Assembly: GCA_902459845.2 (NCBI GenBank)
Contig: CABPSV020000096.1
Span: 1-30,642 of the forward strand
DNA: 30,642 nucleotides
Direction: 5' to 3'
From: Hepatocystis sp. ex Piliocolobus tephrosceles
Lineage: Eukaryota > Apicomplexa > Aconoidasida > Haemosporida > Plasmodiidae
A program made the translations under genes and the position numbers. This document shows positions 1 through 11,124 of the stretch, in pieces. Under the pieces are notes generated by a model. It worked only from the letters and a program-made list of their open reading frames with translations, searched no databases and had not been told where the DNA came from. How positions within the stretch are numbered: position 1 is the stretch's first letter; each line of letters begins with the position of its first letter.

Positions 1-56
<56 letters not shown>

Positions 57-197
57 TTTTTTTTTTTTTTTTTTTTTAATTTTCTGAAGCATTAATTCAC
101 CCCGAATTTTATTTTGTTTATTATTTATTTATTTATTTTCAAAAATATTATGTTTCTTTGCTTTTTTTTTTATATCAATGCACTAAAACAAATATTA

Positions 198-228
<31 letters not shown>

Positions 229-889
229 TCGACTAATAAATGTTTCATATAAAAAAAAATTAAATTATATTTTAGAAAAAGATTAAAAACAAGAAAATAA
301 AAATAAAATAATCAAATTAGAAGTTTTTTTTATTCTTTATTCGCTTTTAAACATTTTATCATTATTACAACATTGTTTTGCATTAGCAAACTTTTATCTG
401 ACATCGTTTTTTATTTAATACCGTTTTTTATTTAATACCGTTTTTTATCTGATACCGTTTTTTATCCGATACTGTTTTTTATCTGATACTGTTTGAGTAT
501 TAAGCCATATTCGATTTGTTTTTTCTTTATCCTTTATATAATTCAAGCTCATCTTTGACATTGATTACGTTTTGATGTATCTTTTTTGTTTTGATATATT
601 TTAATATGTTTTATTATATTTAAAAATAAAAAAATCTTGTATTATGAAAATAAATATATGTAAAAAAAAAAAAAAAAAATTATAATAGAAAATTTTATGT
701 TTTTGACCAATTTGCTTATTTTTATTATTTTAAAAAAATAGTTCAATTTTTTAGTTCTTTTTAATTACTTATATGTGTACTCTATAATTATTACAACTGC
801 ATATATATATATATATGTATATATGTTAGCGTGTTTTTTTTTTGTAGATTTGTATTTTTTTTTATAAGCAAGGCTAATATACTTACTAA
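1..889. other. Spacer upstream of the first gene
   Basis: No coding region is visible. The window opens with a (TTA)n run of about 54 bases followed by about 20 T. Further A or T homopolymers lie near 201-228 and 663-679. A 17-bp minisatellite at 405-489 is listed separately. The part next to the gene start at 890 is probably its promoter and 5' UTR, but I can point to no specific motif. Confidence 0.6.
405..489. repeat. 17-bp minisatellite, five copies
   Basis: Five head-to-tail 17-bp units start at 405, 422, 439, 456 and 473. The first two are identical (CGTTTTTTATTTAATAC). The others differ at a few sites (TTTAA becomes CTGA or CCGA, and the leading C becomes T). A partial unit precedes the array. 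The copies drift in order from left to right, as expected from slippage or unequal exchange. Confidence 0.9.
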
Positions 890-1288
890 ATGGAAGGTAA
901 AAGTGAAGTATCTAAATTTAATGAAAATTTTAATTCATCAAAAAGAAGTACTAATATAAGTAGTATTGTGTCTGAAAACCAAGATTATACAGAAACAATT
1001 TATAATGTTAATGATGTTGAGTTGTTGTGTGAAGAGAACAAAACACGTCATGATGAACACATATACGCTTATCCCGAACGTTTAGTTACCACTATAAGTA
1101 ATATTCTATATTTTTATTTGAATTCTTATTTTGAATTCTTATTTTTTTTATTATGTTTATTTTATTGTTTATATAATTAATAAAATTAAGTCAATTTTTT
1201 TTCTAAGCTATTATTAATTTTTAAATTTAACAAGTTGTTATTTAATTAATTAATTGATATATATTATGTTTTTAGCATTTGTTCAGCC

Positions 1289-1324
<36 letters not shown>

Positions 1325-1543
1325 TTAACATGTTTTTTTTATAAATATTTATATAATGCAATCTTTTTTCAATTTTCAGGTTACATTTTTTGTATATTAG
1401 CAATTATATGTGCGTGGGGAGTTGTCGTATGAGAAAAAAAATAAATTCTTGTGTCTTTTTAGTAACATACATATTGATAAAACATGTATACATATGCATA
1501 TATGCATAATACATATATACATATATATATATATATCACAAGT

Positions 1544-1583
<40 letters not shown>

Positions 1584-1732
1584 CAAAGGATTCGATAGTT
1601 GACGTAATATCTGCAAAACAAGCTCATATTGCATTAGCTTGCTACTCTATAATATTCGGAATAGCAATCATTGTTCTAACATTATACATTTTATTTATTG
1701 ATAGAAGTTATAGACCTTATAATTTTTTTTAA
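890..1732 (+). CDS. Small two-pass membrane protein, three exons
   Basis: Proposed exons are 890-1097, 1380-1426 and 1589-1732, giving 132 residues. Exon 1 ends A|GTAATA in phase 1. Exon 2 follows TTTTCAG and ends GTC|GTATGA in phase 0. Exon 3 follows a long poly-T tract and AAAG. All phases agree and the joined frame stays open to the TAA at 1730-1732. Residues 1-69 are polar and Ser/Asn/Glu-rich, with no signal peptide. Two hydrophobic segments follow, at about 71-85 and 101-122, separated by a short loop (DSIVDVISAKQAHIA). A basic, Tyr-rich tail (RSYRPYNFF) closes the protein. The hairpin layout suggests a membrane protein with its N terminus in the cytosol. I do not recognise the family. 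The exon joins are inferred from splice signals and from the hydrophobic segments that result. Confidence 0.7.
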
Positions 1733-2161
1733 AAAGCATTTTTTTTTTTTTTTTTTTTTAAAGATCTTTTAAAAAAAAAAGAAATTAATTTACATTATTT
1801 TTGGTATATGCATATATAGCTTTGATGTCTACATGTATTAATATGACACATACTAGTATAAACGTTGAATATATATGTATAAATATTTGTATATATATTT
1901 ATATATATATTTATATATATATTTTTTTTTTTTACTACTGATTAAAAAATATAAATAGACTAGGAGTGAAAAGAAATAAACAATAAAACTAGTTGCTTTT
2001 AAAAAACAAAACATTTTTCTTTTTATTTAAAAAACAAAAAACATGTAATAAATAAATAAATAAATATATAAAATGGAATAAGTTAAATAAATGAACAGAC
2101 AAATTGTTAAATAAATGAATAGATTAACATTATAAATTGGAAGTAAATTAATACCTTTATG

Positions 2162-2192
<31 letters not shown>

Positions 2193-2262
2193 TTTATTTT
2201 TTTTTTTTTTTATAACTAGATAAAATAAGTGACAAAATGTCTTTGCAATAAAAAAAAGAAAG

Positions 2263-2301
<39 letters not shown>

Positions 2302-3203
2302 GTGTTACAATATAGTTATTTAAAAAAAAAAAAAAAAAATTATTTTTACAACCACCATATTAAAAGAATTATACACGAACGTGTGTGTATAAGCTTAAGG
2401 AAGCCTTTATTTTATTTTATTTTTTTTTTTTAATTTTGCATGGATATATGTAAAAAATAAATTATTTTTAAATGTGTTTATATATCTATCACTATGTTAG
2501 GTTGTATAGTTATACATACGGTGATTAAAAAACGTGTGTGTAGACAAATATTTATTTTAGGCTTAATATTTTAATAAGCTGGAAAAATAGAATTAAAGAT
2601 ATTAAAAAAATGCTAATTCTTTTTTTTACAATACTCAAATAAATTTTAGTTAAGTTAAAAACGAAAGGTTAATAAAAAAATATCATATAAATTTTTTTAT
2701 ATAATTTATTTATTTATTTTTTTTTTTTTAAGCCATATATGAGTATTAATATATTCCTGTATAAATTTGCAAATAATTTGATGCTGTTATTTACATATAT
2801 AAATGGAGTTGCCCAATTTAAAATGAATAAAGACAGGTTCTTTGAATAAAACGCATTTGCATATATATATGTACACACTATATCTTTTTTTTTTTGTTTT
2901 TTTTTTTTTACATCTAAAGTTATAACTAGTTGTCAGTTCTTATATTTTTATATTTTTATAATAAGAAAAAAAAAATAAATATAAAAAAGGAAGAAAAATT
3001 TAACGGATGAAATAGCACAAATTATTGATTCCCATTTTTTTCGATATATTTATTTCTTTATTTTTTATGATTATTTAATATATAAAAAGTTTTAGATATT
3101 AAAAAAAATAAAAATAAAAATATAGCAACTTTTTTTTTTTGTTTTGTTCTTTTTTGTTTATTTTGTGTATGAACCTACAACCTTTTAAAATAACCTCCCA
3201 AAA
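1733..3203. other. Spacer between the membrane-protein gene and coronin
   Basis: This holds A/T homopolymers, TA runs (2264-2298 and others) and short ATTT-type tracts. I see no open frame with coding character. Both flanking genes point right, so it should contain the 3' UTR of the first and the promoter and 5' UTR of coronin. Confidence 0.6.
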
Positions 3204-5691
3204 ATGAATAGTGTTCCTCATCTAAAAAACTTATATTGTAAGAGATCTTGGAATAATATATAAAAGTGTTTTGCATTTTTTTTAATTGTATATAAATGAA
3301 ACAGTACAGTTGTATGTATATATATGCTTACTTTAAGTACCTACTTCTACATGTTTCTAGATGTTTCTAGATGTTTCTACATGCTTCTACATACATCTAC
3401 ATGCTTGTAAAATAACAACACTTTTATAATAAGATGGAAACTTGAATATTTTCTGTTTTTTTCTATTTTTTTTTGTTTTTCATTTTTTTTTTTTTTTTTT
3501 TTGCAGCGGAAGCTTCAAACAATACTTTCGATGATCTGAAAATTTGCACGATAGCCACAGAATCGTCTTCCATAGGATGTAGTTCTACATATTTAGCGGT
3601 AACTAATTTAATAATATGAAAAATAAAATGTAACTACATATATATATATATATATATATATACGTGACATGGTTTAACGACGTAGTTTATGTAGTATTTT
3701 TATTTAATTATGTGTTCGAAAAATGTTGCAAGTACATGTATATATACAAACACATGTGTGAATATGAATTAATAAAAAGATGCATTATGTGTGCGTATCT
3801 CATAAAACGCATTACGTCAGAAAAAGACGTATTTCTTTTGTGTTTTTGTTTTTGTTTTTGTTTTTGTTTTTGTTTTTGTTTTTTTGTTTTTGTTTTTGCT
3901 TTTGTTTTTGTTTTTGTTTTTGTTTTTTTGTTTTTGTTTTTGTTTTTGTTTTTTTGTTTTTGTTTTTGTTTTTGTTTTTTTGTTTTTGTTTTTTTGTTTT
4001 TGTTTTTGTTTCTATGTCTATAAATGTGTTTGTGTTTTTTTTTTTTTTTTTTCTTTTTGTCTTTTTTAATGGCCTAGCCGCTTTGTTTACTTAGTACTTC
4101 CTACACCTTACTTCTTATTTCTTACTTCTTATCTTTTTATTGTTTTACTTCTTTTTTAAAGATGCCATGGCAAGTGCAAGGTGGAGGAATGATAGGTGTT
4201 ATAAAATTAGAAGACCAGATGCGTAATCCTCCTGTAACCAAACTAAAAGGTCATAAATCAAAAATATTAGATTTACAATTTAATTTTTGTTACAATACTA
4301 TACTCGCATCAGGTTCAGAAGATTCGAATGTTCATATATGGGATATACCATACAATGATGAGGTTATAACTGAAATAAATACCGCAACTTGTATTTTAAA
4401 AGGTCATAGAAAAAAAGTAACTATACTAGATTGGAATCCTTTAAATTATTATATTTTAGCTTCTAATTGTTTTGGGGGGGATATAAATATATGGGATATA
4501 TATAACGAGAAGAAAGCCTTTAATATTTCTGTACCAAAAAAGTTATCATCTTTAAAATGGAATGGATATGGTAATTTATTAGTTGGTGCATGCTTAAATA
4601 AATATATTCATTTGTTAGATCCTCGCCAAAAAAGTATTCCTTTAAGTTTTCATGCACACAAAGGAGGTAAACAAAGTAAATGTATTTGGATTGATGGTTA
4701 TAGTGGTAATGATAAATATATATTAAGTACTGGTTTTTCTGAAAATAATATGCGAGAAATGAAATTATGGGATATAAATAATACAAAAGAACCTATTACA
4801 AATATATTATTAGATAATGCAGCTGCTCCATTAATTCCTCACTATGATGAAAGTATAGGTTTAATTTATTTAATTGGCAAAGGAGATGGAAATTGTCGTT
4901 ACTATCAACATATTGATGGTATTATTCGTAAGTTAGGTGAATATAAATCTTGTCTACCTTTTCGATCGTTTGGTTTTTTACCAAAAAATGCATGTGATAT
5001 ATACAAATGCGAATTAGGAAGATTATATAAAAATGAAAATAATAATTGTATAAGGCCTATTAGTTTTTTTGTACCTAGAAAGAATGCAAATATATTTCAA
5101 AAAGATTTATATCCAGATATAGTAAAACATGACCCAAACAATGGTAATAACGATTGGATTAATGGAAAAGATACAGTAATTAATAGAGTTTCAATAAATT
5201 CTATTACATCAGAAGATTTACAAATAACACAAAAATATAAGAATTCACTAAAATCTAAAAATAGCATTGTCATTAAAGATACACAATCAGGAATAAAAGA
5301 TTTTTTGGTAAGAAAATTAACTAAAAAAATGACTTTCTCTAAAAAAAAATATAGTAAGAAATCGAAATGTTCTATAAATAGTTTAAACTATTCAAATACT
5401 AATATAGAAAATGTTAACTCTATTGAACATAAAACAACAGAAACAAGTAGTATAACTAAAAAAAAAAAAACTACACAATTTGACTTATTAAATATTACAA
5501 AACATGATAGTAGTGAAAATAATAAAAACGATTATGAACAGGATCAAAATAATAATGGTGATAATTCCATTAACTCTTATACTTTTGATGATTGTAACGA
5601 AGAAAAAAAAAAAGAAAATTTTAAAAGTAAATGTGTAGGCTTATTTGACATGATAAAATGTAGTAAAAAAAAAAAAAAAAACACAATCTGA
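3204..5691 (+). CDS. Coronin, actin-binding WD40 protein
   Basis: Coronin binds F-actin and, in the parasite, works with the actin cytoskeleton in motility and membrane traffic. Exons are 3204-3237, 3507-3598 and 4162-5691, giving 551 residues. Exon 1 ends T|GTAAGA in phase 1. Exon 2 runs from TTGCAG| to GCG|GTAACT. Exon 3 starts after AAAG| at a codon for Met that is internal, not the start. The join gives the usual coronin opening: a short basic N terminus, then the GGG strand at 49-51 (MPWQVQGGG). WD units follow, such as LKGHKSKILDLQF...VHIWDI and LKGHRKKVTILDWNP...INIWDI. The coronin closing block is present: CELGRLYK, PISFFVPRK and FQKDLYPDI. After about residue 330 comes a Lys/Asn/Ser-rich tail. 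I see no clear C-terminal coiled coil. A run of 17 A at 5665-5681, just before the stop, makes the last residues uncertain. The P. falciparum ortholog carries mutations linked to artemisinin tolerance. Confidence 0.93.
3341..3410. repeat. 10-bp minisatellite in coronin intron 1
   Basis: Seven consecutive 10-bp units, consensus ATGTTTCTAC with variants (CTACTTCTAC, ATGCTTCTAC, ATACATCTAC, ATGCTTGTAA), lie inside intron 1 (3238-3506). Several units contain CTAG or CTAC steps. The array is about 100 bp upstream of the exon 2 acceptor. Confidence 0.85.
3838..4012. repeat. (GTTTTT)n hexanucleotide array in coronin intron 2
   Basis: About 29 GTTTTT units, with several 8-base variants (GTTTTTTT) and one GCTTTT, fill the middle of the 563-bp intron 2 (3599-4161). 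The array reads as Phe/Cys/Val-rich peptides in every frame. Those open frames are repeat artefacts, not coding sequence. Confidence 0.9.
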
Positions 5692-6139
5692 TAATTCAAA
5701 TTATTTTTGAAAAAAATTGTAAATAAAAAGGGATTTTTACAAAGATGTATTTATGTATATGTGTAAGGGACAAAAAGTGGCAAACGTTGTGCTATATTGC
5801 TTATATGTGTAATACAGTTTTGAAAAATGGATAAAAAAAAAAAAAAAATGGGAGGAATGGGAATAGAGTAGTAAGAACAGGAACGGGAGCAACAATAAAA
5901 AGTACACATGTTTTGAAACATATTCCATTAATTATAAATATATGTTATTTGTGAAAATATCAAACATTTGTGAAAAGGATACTTGCAGATGTAAGAAACA
6001 TTGGGTACTAAATTTTATTTAATCGTTTTGTACATTAACAAGTTAGTTAAACATTTAATATATTCGTTTATTAATGGAGGATACTTCTTTGTAATTTCTA
6101 CATAGTTATGTTCAGTTGTGTTAAGTTATGACATTTTAT

Positions 6140-6235
6140 GTTATCTTATTTTTATTTATTTTATCTTTATTTATTTTATTTTTATTTATTTTATTTTTAT
6201 TTATTTTATTTATATTTATTTTATTTATTTTATTA
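6140..6235. repeat. ATTTT-type repeat, about 18-bp period
   Basis: Repeated TTATTTTATTTTTATTTA-like units run for about 95 bp with small variations. This looks like simple slippage-type sequence in the shared 3' region. Confidence 0.75.
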
Positions 6236-6404
6236 TTTTTTTTTTTTTTTACTATATTTTGTGTTATATGAGTTTTATGTGTTTGCTTTTTCTAATATTA
6301 TGAAATTGTTAATGCTAGTTGGCATTGACTAAAAAGTTTTATGAATGACTAATTTTCATTCTGATCTTTTTGATTTAACTTAAGTTCCTTTTTTTATGTT
6401 ATAA

Positions 6405-6660
6405 TTTTTACGTGTGTTTCTTTTTTATGTTTGTTGTAATTTTTACGTGTGTTTTTTTTTTTACATGTGTTTTTTTTTTTTTTTACGTGTGTTTCTTTTT
6501 TATGTTTGTTGTAATTTTTACGTGTGTTTTTTTTTTTACATGTGTTTTTTTTTTTTTTTACGTGTGTTTCTTTTTTATGTTTGTTGTAATTTTTACGTGT
6601 GTTTTTTTTTTACATGTGTTTTTTTTTTTTTACGTGTGTTTTTTTTTTACGTAAGTTTCG
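6405..6660. repeat. 75-bp minisatellite, about three copies
   Basis: The motif ACGTGTGTTTCTTTTTTATG recurs at 6410, 6485 and 6560, an exact 75-bp period. Each unit also holds ACGTGTG and ACATGTG steps separated by poly-T. Shorter degenerate ACGTGTG/ACGTAAG copies continue to about 6670. The repeat opens several frames of Phe/Cys/Val-rich peptide that should not be taken as genes. Confidence 0.9.
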
Positions 6661-6819
6661 TTTTTTACGTTTGCTTTGCTTTATAAGTATACTTTTCTTA
6701 TTATATATGTTTTTTTTTATAAATGTATAAATATATATATACCTATTGTTGAGTTTTTATTTAATGTAGACAATTTAATTTTTTCTTTACAATTTTCATA
6801 CGTGTATGTTTTCACAAGA

Positions 6820-6852
<33 letters not shown>

Positions 6853-7224
6853 ATTATACAGATATAACATATATAAGATGAATATACAGATTATAAATAT
6901 AAAAAAAGCAAATTAACTTTATTTATTTTTTTTTTTTATTTTAAATTATAGAATAGTTAAGTTATAAAAAATAAAAATGTAGATAAAAAAGTAGAAAAGA
7001 AAAGAAAATAATATGGCACTAATGTGTCCGTACAAACAAAAACTATGCAAATTTTTATGTGAAAAACAAAAATACCACTGTGTTTTTTTTTTTTTTTTAA
7101 TTGCAAAGAATTGAATATTTAATAAACTAATCACTGAGGTAATTATTACATATACATACTTTCATGTATGTCTATGTGACAATGTGTTTAAAAAAAGTAT
7201 TTGATAAATTAAAATGTTAAAATT

Positions 7225-7305
7225 TTATGACCACAAAAAAGTAAACTTTTCTTCTTTACAACAATCCAAACTGGGAATCTGACCAACTATATCATTATGT
7301 ATTTC

Positions 7306-7345
<40 letters not shown>

Positions 7346-7676
7346 GTTGTTCATGGTTGCAATGGATTTGTGTTTTCAGTGTAACAGGTGGTATATAATG
7401 GATTAGTTAGTGAGTCTACAAAATGGACGTATTATCAGTGTATGTGTCATATAAAAGTAAAATGTATATATATACATATACATATGTGTGAAGGCATTTC
7501 TGTTTTTAATATATTTATTTTCGCTTTTTACATCAATACGTTTGGTCCCATCAATATTTATCCAATAATTTTCTTTAGAAAAATGTTCATACGTTTCATA
7601 AATTTTTTTTTGAACTTCTATTTTTTCGTATATCTCATCACCTTTTTTTTGTTTTTTTTTTGTTTAGATAAATGCG

Positions 7677-7714
<38 letters not shown>

Positions 7715-9381
7715 ACAAATAAAAATAATTTGTAATAAATATATACATATGAATAAGCTTAGTATGTAATATAATATAAATAAGAACCATATTTATAAGT
7801 TTGAAAACGCAACGGTATAAAAATGATAACAATTATTGTACGATTGTAGGTATGTTAATATATTTACTGTAAAAATTTGCATATATAATAATATATCACA
7901 TAATATAAATAGGTTCACAAACATATATGTATATACATGTGTTCAGGTAGTAGTACCATATTCTGATCTGTTTTTGGCATAATTAGGGGGAACATTTAAG
8001 TAAAAAACTAAGTCTGGTTTTATGAGTCCTTCGTCAGGGTTTATACACCATTTTTTGGATAAATTCTTTAAGCATTAAAAAAAAAAAAAAAATTCATAAA
8101 TTTTATATGTTAAAAATAAATGTAAAAAAATGCGGAAAAAATTGAATTGTAAATATATTAAATTGTTATTTGTGCATATTTTTTTTTTTAAGTGCAAACA
8201 AACCAATGCCCCAGAGGAATAAGCTACTCCTGAATAAGCATATCTATCACAAACGACCCAAGTTCCCTCGGTCAATAAATTTCTTATTTCATTCCTATAA
8301 TTTTTAAAAAGAGAGTAAAGAAAAATGAGCACATATATGTAACAAAAAACTTAAATATATATATATATATATATAAATACACGTATATATTTATTGATTT
8401 AACAATAACACATATATTAACAACATTATATTAATTTCACATATGCATGATTTTATACACCAATATAGCATAATTCAAAAGTATAATTGAAAAAAAAAAA
8501 AAAATAAAATAAAAAAAAAGTAATAACATAGATTCCCATCGGTTAGCTGAAAATAGTAAGTGAATAGTTTCATTGGAGCTAGTACTCTCCATTTTTAAGT
8601 ATTTTGAAATTATGTTTCCAATGGGTGTTGTTCTGTCTAAAACAAAACAAAATGAAATGAAATAAAACAAAATGAAATAATAAACAAAATGAAATGAAAT
8701 AAAACAAAATGAAATGAAATAAAACAAAATGAAATAATAAATGAAATGAAATTAAACATAAAGAAATAAAAAATAAAGAAATAAAACATAAAGAAATAAA
8801 ACAAAATGAAATAAAACATAAAGAAATAAAACAAAATGAAATAAAACATAAAGAAATGTGATATAACCGGCACAATACTGTACAATATCACAAAATGAAC
8901 AATCTGATCAATTTTTACACATTTTTAATATATGCAGTAGTGATGTATATTTATTTTACATTAGTAATTTTTTATATATGTTTATTATATATAATTATTC
9001 TTTTGATAAATATATATTTTTTTTTTTAATAGCTTACTTGGAAAACACAAATGTTTAACTTCCACATTATTTTTTTTTAAATATTCTACTAGCATTTTTG
9101 CTTGTGTTGATTTTCCTGATCTGATAAATTTAAAAAAAAAAAGAAAAAAAAAAAAAAAAAAGTAAATGTGTCCAGTATATAATTTTCTTTTTACACACGG
9201 TGTTTATTACAACAGTTATAGATAAATTAATCTTAGTAATGTATGTATGTATATATATATTTATATATATGTATATAAGCATATGTACTATAATATGTTT
9301 TTTTAACCTATCAAGTCCTTCGAAAACAATAAACCTGCCTTTCTTGCTATTGCATTTAGTAATAGTGTTTAATGTTTCCAT
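7225..9381 (-). CDS. TMK: Thymidylate kinase, seven exons
   Basis: This enzyme phosphorylates dTMP to dTDP with ATP and so supplies dTTP for DNA synthesis. The P. falciparum enzyme also accepts dGMP. In gene order, exons are 9308-9381, 9038-9120, 8528-8636, 8204-8294, 7957-8065, 7532-7641 and 7225-7305. Together they encode 218 residues, close to the family's usual 205-215. Every junction has GT...AG and matching phases (2, 1, 2, 0, 1, 0). The P-loop FEGLDRSGKSTQ (around residues 20-31) is formed by the exon 1-2 join. Further family blocks are the LLFSANRWE helix, the DRY motif at 105-107 in CDRYAYSGVAYSSGA, the substrate segment KKWCINPDEGLIKPD, LNVPPNYA, and the C-terminal TFLWS. The start at 9381 places about 15 residues before the first beta strand, as expected. 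Intron 2 (8637-9037) carries a 15-bp repeat. Confidence 0.93.
8641..8860. repeat. 5/15-bp repeat in thymidylate kinase intron 2
   Basis: ATAAAACAAAATGAA and ATAAAACATAAAGAA units alternate for about 215 bp, immediately beyond the exon 3 acceptor (read on the minus strand). The five-base substructure (AAATG/AAATA/AAACA) opens all minus-strand frames as Phe/Ser/Cys-rich peptide, which is an artefact. Confidence 0.85.
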
Positions 9382-10564
9382 TTTTTACGTTTGAAATTGA
9401 AACTTCGTAACTACATTTATTGATTTTACAATTTATTACTCTTTACCCAAGTAGGATAATATATATATAAGATATATTAACACAAGCGCTTGTTTTTCTA
9501 CAAATAGATGTTGCTCAAAATTAAATTTTTTTTCACTCCTTTTGTTTTGATATATAAATATTTTTTTTGTTTTTTTAAATAATTTTAAAAGTTAAAAAAA
9601 AAACATAATAAAATTAAAATTTAAACAGTTTTTTTCTTTTTTAGAGAATTAAAAAGGTATAACAACGAAGCACTAAGTTTTAGAAAATATAAATTAAAAA
9701 AAAAAAAAAAAAACAATAAAATAATAATACTAATAATGATAGTAATAGTAATAATAATGATGATAGTAGTAGTAATAATAATACAATAATAAAACTATGT
9801 TATTTGATTTATAATAAAACTTTTTAAATAAATGAAAACAAAAGAAAAAAAAGAAAAGGAACAAACTGATTGTTATAGTATCTATACATATGCATAAGCA
9901 TACACATATATATATATATATATATATAAAGAGCGAAATGAGTAAAAAAATAAATCGAACGCTTTTTTTCTCTCCTTACCTTTTATTTATTTATTTATTT
10001 TTTTTTTTTTTTGATGTATGTAAAAAAGCAAAACTAGTGACATAACATATACACTACATTAGTAGGATATTGAAATGAATAAAATTTAGAATAACAAATC
10101 ACAAAAAAAAAAAAAAAATAAAAATAAAAAGTAAAATTAATAAAAAGCGAAATAGCTTTCGGAGAAAGATGAAAATATAAACATAGTATCTTTAGAAATA
10201 CTAACTATAACATAAATATGCACGATTTATTTTTGTGTATACATAACATATATTATATAAATATATGTTATGTATGTATGTATGTATGTATATATATAAC
10301 TAAACATAAGTAAAAAAAAAACTTATGTACATGCATATGTAAAAATAAGAGTCACTTTTGCGCCTTTTTTTATACACTTTTTTTTTTTTAAAAACATTTT
10401 TTACTTTTAGCAGAACTGTATTATTATGATAATTCATATTTTAGTTATATAATTATTTAAAACAATAAGAAATGAAAAATATACATAAAAAGAAAAATAA
10501 AACGACAACCGGAATTAATTAATCCATGGTTGAAAAAAAAAAAAAAATAAATAAAATAAAATAA

Positions 10565-10566
<2 letters not shown>

Positions 10567-10640
<74 letters not shown>

Positions 10641-10660
10641 TTAATAATAATAATAATAAT

Positions 10661-10743
<83 letters not shown>
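10567..10743. repeat. (AAT)n trinucleotide array
   Basis: About 58 AAT units are interrupted at intervals by AATATT. They would read as poly-Ile or poly-Asn, but no gene signal surrounds them. Confidence 0.92.
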
Positions 10744-10748
<5 letters not shown>

Positions 10749-10885
10749 AATAAGTATAAACATAAGGACAAATACAATCTTACTTGTTTAAATATATTTT
10801 TAAAAAATGGAAAAAAAAAGAGACAAATATAGCAAACGAAATGCTTTTCTTGTAAGCTAGTGTGAAATAAAAATATACAATATAT

Positions 10886-11090
10886 TACGTTTTGTTACGT
10901 ACTGTCATGCATTGTTCCGCTCGTTCTGTCACGTATTGTCACGATTGGTCACGATTGGTCACGATTGTTCCGCTCGTTCTGTCACGTATTGTCACGATTG
11001 GTCACGATTGGTCACGATTGGTCACGATTGGTCACGATTGGTCACGATTGGTCACGATTGGTCACGATTGGTCACGATTGGTCACGATTT
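10886..11090. repeat. 10-bp GC-rich minisatellite (GTCACGATTG)n
   Basis: Ten units of exactly 10 bp run from 10991 to 11090: nine perfect and a last one ending in T. They follow a 53-bp duplicated block, marked by GTTCCGCTCGTTCT starting at 10914 and again at 10967. That block itself contains GTCACGTATT and GTCACGATTG units. Degenerate units extend left to about 10886. The unit is 50% GC in a region otherwise more than 80% AT. The array ends 35 bp from the stop of the TraB-like gene. Plus-strand frames are all open across it, while the minus strand meets TGA in each unit. Confidence 0.95.
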
Positions 11091-11124
11091 GTATATTTTG
11101 CTACGCTTTTTTATATTTCTTTTT

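Larger units (their letters stand above)
5692..7224. other. Convergent 3' region between coronin and thymidylate kinase
   Basis: Two convergent genes end on either side, so this holds both 3' UTRs. It contains a TTTATTTTATTTT-type array at about 6140-6235 and the 75-bp minisatellite at 6410-6660. A run of about 30 A lies at 6821-6850. No convincing coding region was seen. Confidence 0.6.
9382..11124. other. Spacer between TraB-like gene 3' end and thymidylate kinase 5' end
   Basis: Both flanking genes are on the minus strand. The left part should hold the thymidylate kinase promoter, and the right part the TraB gene's 3' UTR. It contains AT-rich simple sequence, a TA run near 9905-9928, a TATG run at 10268-10290, the long AAT array and the 10-bp GTCACGATTG array. 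I saw no gene. Confidence 0.6.

Noticed and set aside
890..1732. Idea that the small membrane protein belongs to the TMEM230/TMEM134 (DUF872) family
   Set aside because: The two-helix layout and Tyr-rich tail are similar, but the family's Pro-Gly and Tyr motif in the second helix is missing.
3664..4094. Phe/Cys/Val-rich open frames
   Set aside because: They are translations of the GTTTTT array inside coronin intron 2. The splice sites on either side fit coronin well.
6412..6686. Two overlapping frames with Phe/Cys/Val repeats
   Set aside because: They are read from the 75-bp minisatellite in two frames at once, which is what a T-rich repeat produces by chance.
8437..8891. Minus-strand Phe/Ser-rich frames
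   Set aside because: They run across the repeat in thymidylate kinase intron 2. Only the part in exon 3 (8528-8636) is coding.
10457..10777. Poly-Ile frame on the minus strand
   Set aside because: It is a translation of the AAT array with no flanking coding sequence.
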